Source: Mitsuaria sp. GD03876 (lineage in GTDB: Bacteria; Pseudomonadota; Gammaproteobacteria; Burkholderiales; Burkholderiaceae_C). From it: DNA of 32,390 nucleotides. The stretch is taken from NCBI RefSeq assembly GCF_029840635.1, contig NZ_JAOCCU010000064.1, positions 1 through 32,390 on the forward strand, in the 5' to 3' direction. The notes beneath the pieces are model-generated. The model did no database searches. It saw only the letters and a program-made list of their open reading frames with translations, and was not told the DNA's origin. Both the position numbers and the translations under genes were made by a program. Positions 1-7,884 of the stretch are shown piece by piece (the first letter of the stretch is position 1; every line of letters begins with the position of its first letter).

Positions 1-225
1 GTCCTTCACCGACACCGCCAGCCCGCCCAGCGCGAGCGGGGCGCCGCGCGCGGCCGCGGCGTCGGCCGTCCGGGCCGCGGCGCGGGCGTCGTCGTCGAAA
101 CGGCGCAGGAACACGTGCTCGCAGGCCGCGCCGTCGGCGCGGTCCAGGCTCTCGGCCAGGAGGGCGGTCGCCTGGACGCGGCCCTCGCGCAAGGCGCCCA
201 GCGCCTCGGTCAGATCGAACGGCAT
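1..225 (-). CDS. Amidase-signature family protein, N-terminal part (runs off the window)
   Basis: The minus strand from an ATG at 225-223 is open to the window edge and encodes 75 residues beginning MPFDLTEALGALREG and ending GGLAVSVKD. The ending matches the start of the amidase-signature core, where the lysine of VSVKD (residue 74) would be the catalytic Lys of the Ser-cisSer-Lys triad; the N-terminal helix that precedes it is also typical. The serine part of the site lies outside the window. Such enzymes hydrolyse or transfer amide groups; GatA and standalone amidases cannot be told apart from this fragment, although the absence of neighbouring gatB/gatC makes a standalone amidase more likely. 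The gene is divergent from rpsB, with about 205 bp between the two starts. Confidence 0.72.
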   Translation of the reverse strand, partial: MPFDLTEALGALREGRVQATALLAESLDRADGAACEHVFLRRFDDDARAAARTADAAAARGAPLALGGLAVSVKD

Positions 226-238
226 GCGCAAAACGGGT

Positions 239-244
239 TATACT
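239..244 (+). promoter_or_regulatory. Candidate -10 box (TATACT) for rpsB
   Basis: TATACT differs from the sigma-70 -10 consensus at one base and stands out in GC-rich surroundings. No good -35 lies 16-18 bp upstream; the best is TCGAAC at 215-220, matching three of six. If used, the rpsB leader would be about 180 nt long and include the hairpin at 257-291. Confidence 0.35.
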
Positions 245-256
245 CTTCGGGTTTTT

Positions 257-291
257 GCCGGGTAAGCCAGCCAGTGGGGCTGGAGTCCGGC
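257..291 (+). promoter_or_regulatory. Two-tier hairpin in the rpsB leader
   Basis: GCCGG (257-261) pairs with CCGGC (287-291), and inside it CCAGCC (267-272) pairs with GGCTGG (278-283) around the loop AGTGG. Both stems are perfect. No T-run follows, so it is not a terminator. Ribosomal protein S2 represses its own operon through the rpsB leader in some bacteria, so an autoregulatory role is possible, but this is inferred from position only. Confidence 0.35.
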
Positions 292-430
292 GGGAACGCG
301 GCGTGCAGGCGAAGGCTTCAAGTCCTTGTCGCACCTCGCAAATTCGCGGATCCGGCGAATCAAGGTGTTGCAACGTTCAAGAGAATGTCGCAATTCGTGC
401 CGGATTCTAGAACCAACCTTCGGAGTACTT

Positions 431-1177
431 ATGTCCGTCACGATGCGTGAGATGCTGGAAGCCGGCGTCCATTTCGGTCACCAAACCCGCTTCTGGAACC
501 CCAAGATGGCCCCGTATATCTACGGCCATCGCAACAAGATCCACATCATCAACCTCGAGAAGACGCTGCCCGCGTTCGAGGAAGCCCTGAAGTTCGTGCG
601 CCAGCTCGCCTCCAAGCGCGGCACGATCCTGATGGTCGGCACCAAGCGCCAGGCCCGCGACATCGTCGCCGCCGAAGCTGACCGCGCCGGCATGCCCAGC
701 GTCAACCAGCGTTGGCTGGGCGGCACGCTGACCAACTTCAAGACGGTCAAGACCTCGCTGAAGAAGCTCAAGGACATGCAGACCCAGGTCGACGCCGGCA
801 CCCAGCCGTCGATCAAGAAGGAAGCGCTGATGTTCCAGCGCGACATCACCAAGCTGGAAAAGAACATCGGCGGCATCCAGGACATGGCCGCGCTGCCTGA
901 CGCCCTGTTCGTCATCGACGTCGGCTATCACAAGATCGCCGTCGCCGAAGCCAAGAAGCTGGGCATCCCGGTCATCGGCGTCGTGGACACCAACCACTCG
1001 CCCGAAGGCATCGACTACGTCATCCCCGGCAACGACGACTCGGCCAAGGCCGTGGCGCTGTACGCCAAGGCCGTCGCCGACGCGGTCCTGGAAGGCCGCG
1101 CCAACTCGACCAACGAGCTGGTCCAGGCCGTCGCCGCCGAAGGCGACGAGTTCGTGGAAGTGAACGAAGGCGCCTGA
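431..1177 (+). CDS. rpsB: 30S ribosomal protein S2
   Basis: Encodes 248 residues, close to the usual length of about 240-250. The start [18 protein letters not shown] is diagnostic of S2, as are [10 protein letters not shown] and the later segments [12 protein letters not shown] and [25 protein letters not shown]2 joins the 30S subunit late and contacts S1, so it is needed for initiation on most mRNAs. The ATG at 431 is chosen because GGAG (422-425) sits five bases upstream and the protein then begins at the family N-terminus; the same frame is open further upstream without similarity. It is followed by a hairpin and then tsf, the standard bacterial pairing. Confidence 0.98.
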   Translation: MSVTMREMLEAGVHFGHQTRFWNPKMAPYIYGHRNKIHIINLEKTLPAFEEALKFVRQLASKRGTILMVGTKRQARDIVAAEADRAGMPSVNQRWLGGTLTNFKTVKTSLKKLKDMQTQVDAGTQPSIKKEALMFQRDITKLEKNIGGIQDMAALPDALFVIDVGYHKIAVAEAKKLGIPVIGVVDTNHSPEGIDYVIPGNDDSAKAVALYAKAVADAVLEGRANSTNELVQAVAAEGDEFVEVNEGA

Positions 1178-1207
1178 TCCAGGCCCTGACCCCGCGGGGG
1201 CATCGAC

Positions 1208-1231
1208 AAGGGGGCTATTCAGCCCCCTTTG
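1208..1231 (+). terminator. Hairpin terminator/attenuator between rpsB and tsf
   Basis: AAGGGGGC (1208-1215) and GCCCCCTT (1222-1229) form a perfect 8-bp stem with a TATTCA loop, followed by TTGT. It looks like an intrinsic terminator with a short T-run and probably lowers read-through from rpsB into tsf rather than fully separating them. Confidence 0.7.
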
Positions 1232-1315
1232 TCCACCTCGGCCCCGGCGGGACCGACCGATTCAGAAGTTTCAGCGGCGCCGGGTCGTTCCGGGCCGCGA
1301 CACACGGAGATTGAA

Positions 1316-2212
1316 ATGGCAGCAATTACCGCAAGCATGGTCGCCGAGCTGCGCGCCCGCACCGACTCCCCGATGATGGAGTGCAAGAAGGCCCTGACCG
1401 AGGCCGACGGCGACATGACCCGCGCGGAAGAGATCCTGCGCGTCAAGCTGGGCAACAAGGCGGGCAAGGCCGCCTCGCGCGTGACCGCCGAAGGCGTCAT
1501 CGCCGCGGCCGTCAAGGGCTCCGCCGGCGCCATCGTCGAAGTCAACTGCGAAACCGACTTCGTCTCCAAGAACGACGCGTTCCTGGCCTTCGTCAACGCG
1601 CTGGCCGGCATGATCGCCGAGCAGAACCCCGCCGACATCGACGCCCTGTCCGCCCTGCCGCTGTCGCAGGAAGGCTTCGGCCCGACCGTCGAGGACGTGC
1701 GCAAGGGCCTGATCGGCAAGATCGGCGAGAACATGTCGATCCGCCGCTTCAAGCGCTATGAAGGCGCCAAGCTGGCGTCCTACCTGCACGGCACCCGCAT
1801 CGGCGTGGTCGTCGAGTTCGACGGCGACGAAGTCGCCGCCAAGGACGTCGCGATGCACGTCGCCGCGATGAAGCCCGCCGCGCTGTCGTCCGCCGAAGTG
1901 CCGGTCGAGCTGGTCGAGAAGGAACGCAAGATCGCCGCCGAGAAGGCCGCCGAGTCCGGCAAGCCGGCCGAGATCGTGGCCAAGATGGTCGAGGGCTCGG
2001 TGCAGAAGTTCCTGAAGGAAGTCTCGCTGCTGGACCAGGTCTTCGTGAAGGCCGCCGACGGCAAGCAGACCGTGGGCCAGATGCTCAAGGACAAGGCCAC
2101 GACGGTGAAGTCGTTCACCCTGTACGTGGTGGGCGAGGGCATCGAGAAGAAGGTCGACGACTTCGCCGCCGAAGTGGCCGCCCAGGTGGCCGCCGCGAGC
2201 AAGCAGCAGTAA
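1316..2212 (+). CDS. tsf: Elongation factor Ts
   Basis: Encodes 298 residues starting [19 protein letters not shown], the conserved N-terminal UBA-like domain that binds EF-Tu. The exchange motif TDFVSKN lies in [14 protein letters not shown] near residue 80. The C-terminal dimerisation and core subdomains follow at normal length. EF-Ts releases GDP from EF-Tu so that GTP and aminoacyl-tRNA can be loaded. The ATG at 1316 follows CGGAGA at 1305-1310. An upstream in-frame extension to 1229 lacks similarity and crosses the terminator, so it was rejected. It is followed by its own terminator hairpin. Confidence 0.98.
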   Translation: MAAITASMVAELRARTDSPMMECKKALTEADGDMTRAEEILRVKLGNKAGKAASRVTAEGVIAAAVKGSAGAIVEVNCETDFVSKNDAFLAFVNALAGMIAEQNPADIDALSALPLSQEGFGPTVEDVRKGLIGKIGENMSIRRFKRYEGAKLASYLHGTRIGVVVEFDGDEVAAKDVAMHVAAMKPAALSSAEVPVELVEKERKIAAEKAAESGKPAEIVAKMVEGSVQKFLKEVSLLDQVFVKAADGKQTVGQMLKDKATTVKSFTLYVVGEGIEKKVDDFAAEVAAQVAAASKQQ

Positions 2213-2226
2213 GCACCGCGACTCAG

Positions 2227-2250
2227 AAAGGGCGCCTCGGGCGCCCTTTA
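2227..2250 (+). terminator. Intrinsic terminator after tsf
   Basis: AAAGGGCGCC (2227-2236) and GGCGCCCTTT (2240-2249) form a perfect 10-bp inverted repeat around TCG. The T-run is short (TTTA). It separates rpsB-tsf from pyrH and the downstream envelope genes. Confidence 0.75.
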
Positions 2251-2319
2251 CACTTGTGCGCTTGCGCCCGCGGGCGCACGCCCGACACTCTCTCCATCGG
2301 CTGTATCGACGAGGTAACA

Positions 2320-3030
2320 ATGCCCGCCCACAAACGCATCCTGCTCAAGCTTTCCGGCGAGGCCCTGATGGGCGACGACTCCTACGGCATCAACCGCGCG
2401 ACCATCGTGCGCATGGTCCAGGAGATCCAGGAAGTGACGAAGCTCGGCGTCGAGGTCGCGGTCGTCATCGGTGGCGGCAACATCTTCCGCGGCGTGGCGG
2501 GCGGCTCGGTCGGCATGGACCGCGCGACGGCCGACTACATGGGCATGCTGGCGACGGTGATGAACTCGCTGGCGCTGGCCGACACGATGCGCCAGGAAGG
2601 CATGACCGCACGCGTCATGTCGGCGATCGCGATCGAGCAGGTCGTCGAGCCCTACGTGCGCCCCAAGGCGCTGCAGTACCTGGAAGAAGGCAAGGTCGTC
2701 GTCTTCGCGGCCGGCACCGGCAACCCCTTCTTCACCACCGACACCGCCGCCGCGCTGCGCGGCGCGGAAGTCGGCGCCGAGATCGTGCTGAAGGCGACCA
2801 AGGTCGACGGCGTCTACACCGCCGACCCGAAGAAGGACCCGACGGCCACGCGCTACGCGCGCATCAGCTTCGACGAGGCCATCAGCAAGAACCTGCAGGT
2901 CCTGGACGCCACCGCCTTCGCGCTGTGCCGGGACCAGAAGCTCCCCATCAAGGTGTTCTCCATCTTCAAGCCGGGCGCGCTCAAGCGCGTCGTCATGGGC
3001 GAGGACGAAGGCACCCTGGTGCACGTCTGA
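2320..3030 (+). CDS. pyrH: UMP kinase
   Basis: Encodes 236 residues of the amino-acid-kinase fold. It phosphorylates UMP to UDP with ATP, committing pyrimidines to nucleotide and cell-wall precursor synthesis. Visible marks are [13 protein letters not shown] at the N-terminus (phosphate-binding Lys and the SGEAL loop), [11 protein letters not shown] (glycine-rich loop) and the later [17 protein letters not shown] region that is diagnostic of PyrH. The ATG at 2320 follows GAGGTAACA, a plausible ribosome-binding site. The bacterial enzyme is hexameric and controlled by GTP and UTP. It is followed after 50 bp by frr, the usual order. Confidence 0.98.
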   Translation: MPAHKRILLKLSGEALMGDDSYGINRATIVRMVQEIQEVTKLGVEVAVVIGGGNIFRGVAGGSVGMDRATADYMGMLATVMNSLALADTMRQEGMTARVMSAIAIEQVVEPYVRPKALQYLEEGKVVVFAAGTGNPFFTTDTAAALRGAEVGAEIVLKATKVDGVYTADPKKDPTATRYARISFDEAISKNLQVLDATAFALCRDQKLPIKVFSIFKPGALKRVVMGEDEGTLVHV

Positions 3031-3080
3031 TCGGACTGGCGCGTTCACCACGACGCCGTCCCCTGATCGAGGAAAAGAAC

Positions 3081-3641
3081 ATGAGCATCGCCGACATCAA
3101 GAAGAACGCCGAAGCCAAGATGGCCAAGTCCATCGAGGCCTTCAAGAACGAGCTGCAGAAGATCCGCACCGGCCGCGCCCACCCGGGCCTGCTGGACCAG
3201 GTGCACGTGGACTACTACGGTTCGATGGTGCCGATCTCGCAGGTGGCCAACGTCACGCTGCTGGACGCCCGCACGGTCAGCGTGCAGCCCTGGGAGAAGG
3301 GCATGGGCCAGAAGATCGAGAAGGCCATCCGCGAGTCGGACCTGGGCCTGAACCCGTCGTCGCAGGGCGACCTGATCCGCGTGCCGATGCCGCCGCTGTC
3401 CGAAGAGCGCCGCCGCGACCTGGTCAAGGTCGCCAAGGGCGCCGCCGAGGATGCCAAGGTCGCCGTGCGCAACCTGCGCCGCGACGCCAACGAGCAGGCC
3501 AAGAAGATGGCCAAGGACAAGGTCATCACCGAGGACGACGAGCGCCGCAGCCAGGACGAGGTCCAGAAGCTGACCGACCGCGTCGTCGTCGAGATCGACA
3601 AGCTGCTCTCGGCCAAGGAAGCCGAGATCATGGCCGTCTGA
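3081..3641 (+). CDS. frr: Ribosome recycling factor
   Basis: Encodes 186 residues, the normal length. With EF-G it splits post-termination ribosomes. The helical domain I is recognisable from [21 protein letters not shown] at the N-terminal side and from [12 protein letters not shown] and [19 protein letters not shown] in the C-terminal helices; domain II contains [16 protein letters not shown]. The ATG at 3081 follows GAGGAAAAGA. It lies between pyrH and uppS with 13 bp to the next start, so co-transcription is likely. Confidence 0.98.
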   Translation: MSIADIKKNAEAKMAKSIEAFKNELQKIRTGRAHPGLLDQVHVDYYGSMVPISQVANVTLLDARTVSVQPWEKGMGQKIEKAIRESDLGLNPSSQGDLIRVPMPPLSEERRRDLVKVAKGAAEDAKVAVRNLRRDANEQAKKMAKDKVITEDDERRSQDEVQKLTDRVVVEIDKLLSAKEAEIMAV

Positions 3642-3654
3642 TCGTCGCGTCCCT

Positions 3655-4386
3655 GTGAGCGCCGACAGCAAGGCGGGAGTGCCCCGCCATGTGGCCATCG
3701 TCATGGATGGCAACGGTCGTTGGGCGAAGAAGCGCTTCCTGCCGCGCTTCTTCGGCCACAAGCAGGGCGTGGACGCCCTGGTCCGGGTCGTCCAGGCCTG
3801 CATCGATCGCGAGATCGAGTACCTGACGGTCTTCGCCTTCTCCAGCGAGAACTGGAAGCGCCCCAGCGACGAGGTGTCGGGCCTGATGGGCCTGGTGCTG
3901 GCGGCGGTGTCGCGCTACCTGGCCCGCATGGGCGCGATGGGTGTGCGCATCCGCATCGTCGGCGACCGCGAGGCGGTCTCCGACAAGCTGCGCGCCGCCT
4001 GGGCCGAGGCCGAAGGCTCCACCGCCCACAACACCAAGCTGACGCTGAACGTCGCCTTCAACTACGGCGGCCGCTGGGACATCGTCCAGGCCTGCCGCCA
4101 GGCGATGGCCGCGGGCGTGCCGCCTGGCGAGCTGACCGAGGCGAAGCTGTCCGAGTTCATGGCGATGAGCTACGCGCCGGATCCGGACCTCTTCATCCGC
4201 ACCGGCGGCGAACTGCGCATCAGCAACTTCATGCTCTGGCAGACCGCCTACACCGAGTTCGTGTTCTCGGATTGCCTGTGGCCGGAGTTCGGCGAGGCGC
4301 AGCTGGACGAGGCGATCGCCGCGTTCCGCGCGCGCGACCGGCGCTTCGGCGGCGTGAACCAGCCGGGCGTTGCCCAGGAGGCTTGA
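3655..4386 (+). CDS. uppS: Isoprenyl transferase (undecaprenyl diphosphate synthase)
   Basis: Encodes 243 residues from a GTG start. It condenses isopentenyl diphosphate onto farnesyl diphosphate to build the C55 lipid carrier for peptidoglycan and O-antigen. The catalytic motif HVAIVMDGNGRWA puts the essential Asp at residue 18; FAFSSENWKRP and RTGGELRISNFMLWQ are the other cis-prenyltransferase signatures. The GTG at 3655 is the best start because it leaves a normal short N-terminus; no strong ribosome-binding site is visible and the next in-frame ATG falls inside the catalytic motif. Its stop is one base before the cdsA start. Confidence 0.97.
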   Translation: MSADSKAGVPRHVAIVMDGNGRWAKKRFLPRFFGHKQGVDALVRVVQACIDREIEYLTVFAFSSENWKRPSDEVSGLMGLVLAAVSRYLARMGAMGVRIRIVGDREAVSDKLRAAWAEAEGSTAHNTKLTLNVAFNYGGRWDIVQACRQAMAAGVPPGELTEAKLSEFMAMSYAPDPDLFIRTGGELRISNFMLWQTAYTEFVFSDCLWPEFGEAQLDEAIAAFRARDRRFGGVNQPGVAQEA

Positions 4387-4387
4387 G

Positions 4388-5221
4388 ATGCTGTTGCAGC
4401 GCGTGATCACGGCCCTGGTGCTGCTGGCGGTCCTGCTGCCGGCGCTGTTCGCGTCGAACCCCACGTGGTTCGCGCTGCTGACGCTGGCGATGATCGCGGC
4501 CGCCGGCTGGGAATGGTCGCGGCTCAACGGCAAACCCGGCGCCGCGGCGATCGCGTTCGGCGCGGTGCTGGCGGCCGCCTGCGCCGGCACCTTCTACCTG
4601 GTCGGCTTCCAGGTGCCGGCCTGGTGCTGGTGGCTCGCGGGCGGGCTGTGGGTGCTCGGCGGCGTGCGCGCGCTGGCCGCCGGCGTGGCGGGTTGGCCGA
4701 AGCTGCCGTCGGCGTTGCGGCTGGTGCTCGGCGCGGTGCTGCTGTGGGCCGCGTGGCTGGCGCTGATCGTGGCGAAACAGCGCGGCGTGAATTTCCTGCT
4801 GTCGGCGATGTGCCTGGTCTGGATGGCCGACGTCGCCGCGTACTTCGCCGGCAAGGCCTTCGGCAGACGCAAGCTGGCCCCGGCGATCAGCCCGGGCAAG
4901 AGCTGGGAAGGCGCGATCGGCGGCCTGGTCGGGGTGATCGTGCTGGGCGTGGTCTGGGTCCACGTCATCGACGTGCGGGTGCCGGTGGACTCGGCCTCGC
5001 TCTACACCGTGCTGGTGCGGCGCATCGGCGTGGTGTCGGTGCTGGCGGTGATCTTCCTGTCGGCGATGAGCGTCGTCGGCGACCTCTTCGAATCCCTGGT
5101 CAAGCGCGCCGCCGGCGCGAAGGACAGCAGCCAGCTGCTGCCCGGGCACGGCGGCGTGCTCGACCGTGTCGACGCGCTGCTGCCGGTGCTGCCGCTGGCG
5201 CTGGCCCTGACTTCCCTCTGA
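4388..5221 (+). CDS. cdsA: Phosphatidate cytidylyltransferase
   Basis: Encodes a 277-residue polytopic membrane protein that makes CDP-diacylglycerol from phosphatidic acid and CTP, the branch point of phospholipid synthesis. Hydrophobic helices run almost end to end. The CDP-alcohol signature is at residues 236-262, with the KR, KD and HGG-DR-D elements ([20 protein letters not shown]). The ATG at 4388 has a strong CAGGAGG at 4376-4382, inside the end of uppS, so it is preferred over the TTG at 4370. Coupling with uppS is likely. Confidence 0.96.
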   Translation: MLLQRVITALVLLAVLLPALFASNPTWFALLTLAMIAAAGWEWSRLNGKPGAAAIAFGAVLAAACAGTFYLVGFQVPAWCWWLAGGLWVLGGVRALAAGVAGWPKLPSALRLVLGAVLLWAAWLALIVAKQRGVNFLLSAMCLVWMADVAAYFAGKAFGRRKLAPAISPGKSWEGAIGGLVGVIVLGVVWVHVIDVRVPVDSASLYTVLVRRIGVVSVLAVIFLSAMSVVGDLFESLVKRAAGAKDSSQLLPGHGGVLDRVDALLPVLPLALALTSL

Positions 5222-5241
5222 CCCTCGCGGGTCCTCAAGCG

Positions 5242-6450
5242 ATGAGCGCCTCCATTCACCGTCCGCAGCAGGTCTGCGTGCTGGGCTCGACCGGCTCGAT
5301 CGGCACCAACACGCTGGACGTGATCGCCCGCCATCCGGACCGCTATCGCGTCTTCGCGCTGTCGGCGATGAGCCGTGTCGACGAACTCGCCGCGCAATGC
5401 CTGCGCTTCGCGCCGCGCTTCGCGGTGCTGCCCGATCCGGCGCTCGCCGCGCAGTTGCGCGACCGGTTGCGCGAGGCCGGCTCGCGCACCGAGGTGCTGG
5501 ACGGCATGGCCGCGCTGAGCGACATCGCCGCGCATCCCGACGTCGACGCGGTGATGGCCGCGATCGTCGGCGCCGCCGGCCTGCCGCCGGCCATGGCCGC
5601 GGCCCGCGCCGGCAAGCGGCTGCTGCTGGCCAACAAGGAGGCGATCGTGCTCGGCGGCGCGCTGTTCATGCACGCGGTGGAGCAGGGTGGCGCGACGCTG
5701 CTGCCGGTGGACTCGGAGCACTCGGCGATCTTCCAGTGCCTGCCCGAGGACCGCTCGACCTGGGCCCAGCGCATCGACCACATCGTGCTGACCGCGTCCG
5801 GCGGCCCGTTCCGCCAGCGCGACCCGGCCACGCTCGCCGACGTCACGCCCGAGCAGGCCTGCGCGCATCCGAACTGGGTGATGGGCCGCAAGATCTCGGT
5901 CGACTCGGCCACGATGATGAACAAGGCGCTCGAGGTGATCGAGGCCCGCTGGCTCTTCAACCTGAAGCCCGAGCAGATCCAGGTGCTGATCCATCCGCAG
6001 AGCATCGTGCACTCGATGGTGGTCTGCCGCGACCACTCGGTGCTGGCGCAGCTCGGCACGCCCGACATGCGGGTGCCGATCGCCTATGCGCTGGCCTTCC
6101 CCGAGCGCGTCGAATCGGGCGCCGGCCTGCTGGACCTGCTCAAGACCCCCCACCTGACCTTCGAGGAAGCGGACGCGCACCGCTTCCCCGGCCTGCACCT
6201 GTCGTGGCAGGCGCTGCGCGCGGCCGAGGGCAGCACCGCGGTGCTGAACGCGGCCAACGAGGAGGCGGTCGCCGCCTTCCTCGACCGGCAACTGCGCTTC
6301 GACCACATCTGCCATGTCAACCGCGACGCGCTCGAACACGTGATGCCCGAGTCCGGTGAGGTCGACAGCGTCGAGGGCCTGCTGGCGCTCGACGAGCGCG
6401 CCCGCCGACATGCCCGTCAGCGGATCGCGGCGCTGGCCGCGGCGGCCTGA
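5242..6450 (+). CDS. dxr: 1-deoxy-D-xylulose 5-phosphate reductoisomerase
   Basis: Encodes 402 residues. It converts DXP to methylerythritol phosphate with NADPH, the first committed step of the MEP isoprenoid pathway and so a source of precursor for UppS two genes upstream. The NADPH-binding GSTGSIG is at residues 15-21. Metal and substrate residues appear in [42 protein letters not shown] and [10 protein letters not shown]. The ATG at 5242 lies 20 bp after cdsA; the ribosome-binding site is weak. Length is normal for the family. Confidence 0.97.
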   Translation: MSASIHRPQQVCVLGSTGSIGTNTLDVIARHPDRYRVFALSAMSRVDELAAQCLRFAPRFAVLPDPALAAQLRDRLREAGSRTEVLDGMAALSDIAAHPDVDAVMAAIVGAAGLPPAMAAARAGKRLLLANKEAIVLGGALFMHAVEQGGATLLPVDSEHSAIFQCLPEDRSTWAQRIDHIVLTASGGPFRQRDPATLADVTPEQACAHPNWVMGRKISVDSATMMNKALEVIEARWLFNLKPEQIQVLIHPQSIVHSMVVCRDHSVLAQLGTPDMRVPIAYALAFPERVESGAGLLDLLKTPHLTFEEADAHRFPGLHLSWQALRAAEGSTAVLNAANEEAVAAFLDRQLRFDHICHVNRDALEHVMPESGEVDSVEGLLALDERARRHARQRIAALAAAA

Positions 6451-6504
6451 TCCGCCGGCCGCCTCCCGCTTCCCCGCGCCAGCCCCCGAGCCAGGACGTC
6501 CGCG

Positions 6505-7875
6505 ATGCTTTCCCAAGTCCTCTACTTCATCGTCACGCTGGGCATCCTCATCGTGATCCACGAATGGGGCCACTACCGCGTGGCCCGTGCCTGCGGGGTC
6601 AAGGTGCTGCGCTTCTCGGTCGGCTTCGGACGCGTGCTGCTGCGCCGCCGCAAGTCGCCGGACGACACCGAGTTCACGCTCAGCGCGATCCCGCTGGGCG
6701 GCTACGTCCGCATGCTCGACGAGGGCGACGGCCCGGTCGCGCCGCATGAGCGCTCGCAGGCCTTCAACCGCAAGACGCTGTGGCAGCGCGCCGCGATCGT
6801 CGCCGCCGGGCCCGCGGCCAACCTGATCCTGGCGGTGCTGCTGTTCGCGGCGGTCGGCTGGATCGGCCGCGAGGAGCCCAAGGCGTTGATCGGCTCGCCG
6901 GTGGCGGGCGGGCTGGCCGAGCGCGCCGGCCTGCGCGCCGGCGACCTGGTGCAGGCCTGGTCGCGCGACGGCGAGGAGTGGGAGGACGTGCGCTCGATGC
7001 CGGACTTCGGCTGGCAGCTGGCCCAGGCGGTCGCCGACAAGCGGCCGCTGCTGCTGAGCGTCGGCGACCTGGCCGGCCATGGCCGGCGCACCGTGCGCCT
7101 GGAGACCGACACGCTGGAGAGCCGCGACTTCGACGAGAAGACGATGGCCCGGCTCGGCCTGGGCGGCGTGTTCATCGAGCCGGTGCTGGGCCGCATGGTC
7201 GAGGGCGAGCCCGCCGAGGCGGCCGGCCTGCTGCCGGGCGACCGCGTGCTGCGCGTCAACGACGAGCCCGTGCCCGACGTGTCGTGGTTCATCCAGCGCG
7301 TGCGCCGCGCCGTCGTCGACGGCGGTCCGGAGACGCTGCGCCTGGTCGTGCAGCGCGACGGCCAGCAGCTCGAGCGCGTGGTCACGCCGCGGATCGACCT
7401 CCAGGGCGAGCAGCGCGTGGCGCGCATCGGCGCGGGCTTCGACGCCCGGCCCGCGAGCGTCACCGTCCACTACGGCCCGCTGGAATCGATCAGGCAAGGC
7501 CTGACCCGCACCTGGGAACTCAGCGCGCTGACCGTGAAGACGCTGGGCCGGATGTTGGTCGGTGAAGCTTCGGTAAAGAACCTGAGCGGCCCCATCACCA
7601 TCGCCAAGGCCGCGGACCAGTCCGCCAGCCTCGGGCTGACCGCGTTCCTGAGCTTCCTCGCGGCCGTCAGCGTGAGCCTCGGGGTGCTGAACCTGCTGCC
7701 GCTGCCGATGCTCGATGGCGGACACCTGATGTATTATCTTTTCGAGGGTTTGAGCGGCCGCCCTGTCTCTGAGCGGTGGCACAAGCAGCTGCAACGTGCA
7801 GGCATCGCCGTCGTGCTGCTGATGATGAGCCTGGCCCTTTTCAACGATCTGACCCGCACGCTGGGTCTGCACTGA
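6505..7875 (+). CDS. rseP: Site-2 intramembrane metalloprotease RseP
   Basis: Encodes 456 residues. The zinc motif HEWGH is at residues 19-23 in the first membrane helix, and the third ligand lies in NLLPLPMLDGGH (Asp 404). Between them are two PDZ-like regions: one has GSPVAGGLAERAGLRAGDLV and the other AEAAGLLPGDRVLRVNDEPV. In E. coli this enzyme cuts RseA in the membrane to release sigma-E and clears remnant signal peptides. The ATG at 6505 follows CCAGGACG. Near its 3' end the codons TAT TAT CTT at 7732-7740 are unusually AT-rich, which may reflect a promoter for bamA. The bamA start is only 9 bp after the stop. Confidence 0.96.
   Translation: MLSQVLYFIVTLGILIVIHEWGHYRVARACGVKVLRFSVGFGRVLLRRRKSPDDTEFTLSAIPLGGYVRMLDEGDGPVAPHERSQAFNRKTLWQRAAIVAAGPAANLILAVLLFAAVGWIGREEPKALIGSPVAGGLAERAGLRAGDLVQAWSRDGEEWEDVRSMPDFGWQLAQAVADKRPLLLSVGDLAGHGRRTVRLETDTLESRDFDEKTMARLGLGGVFIEPVLGRMVEGEPAEAAGLLPGDRVLRVNDEPVPDVSWFIQRVRRAVVDGGPETLRLVVQRDGQQLERVVTPRIDLQGEQRVARIGAGFDARPASVTVHYGPLESIRQGLTRTWELSALTVKTLGRMLVGEASVKNLSGPITIAKAADQSASLGLTAFLSFLAAVSVSLGVLNLLPLPMLDGGHLMYYLFEGLSGRPVSERWHKQLQRAGIAVVLLMMSLALFNDLTRTLGLH
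7732..7737 (+). promoter_or_regulatory. Possible internal -10 box (TATTAT) in the 3' end of rseP
   Basis: TATTAT matches five of six -10 positions and sits in an AT-rich patch inside GC-rich coding sequence, about 150 bp before bamA. No clear -35 is seen, so this is a weak candidate for a bamA-skp promoter. Confidence 0.2.
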
Positions 7876-7884
7876 AGCTTCCGC

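Noticed and set aside
404-409. TAGAAT on the minus strand in the rpsB leader as a promoter for the amidase gene
   Set aside because: No -35 element is found at a proper distance and it lies about 180 bp from the amidase start.
326-430. N-terminal extension of S2
   Set aside because: The extra residues match nothing in S2, and the ATG at 431 has a good ribosome-binding site at proper distance.
2256-3080. Open frame running from the pyrH region into frr
   Set aside because: The part before 3081 is Arg/Gly-rich out-of-frame translation of pyrH; only the frr part is real, so it is not a fusion.
4465-5241. Extended frame upstream of dxr inside cdsA
   Set aside because: It is Arg/Ala/Gly-rich shadow sequence; DXR starts at 5242 with the normal N-terminus.
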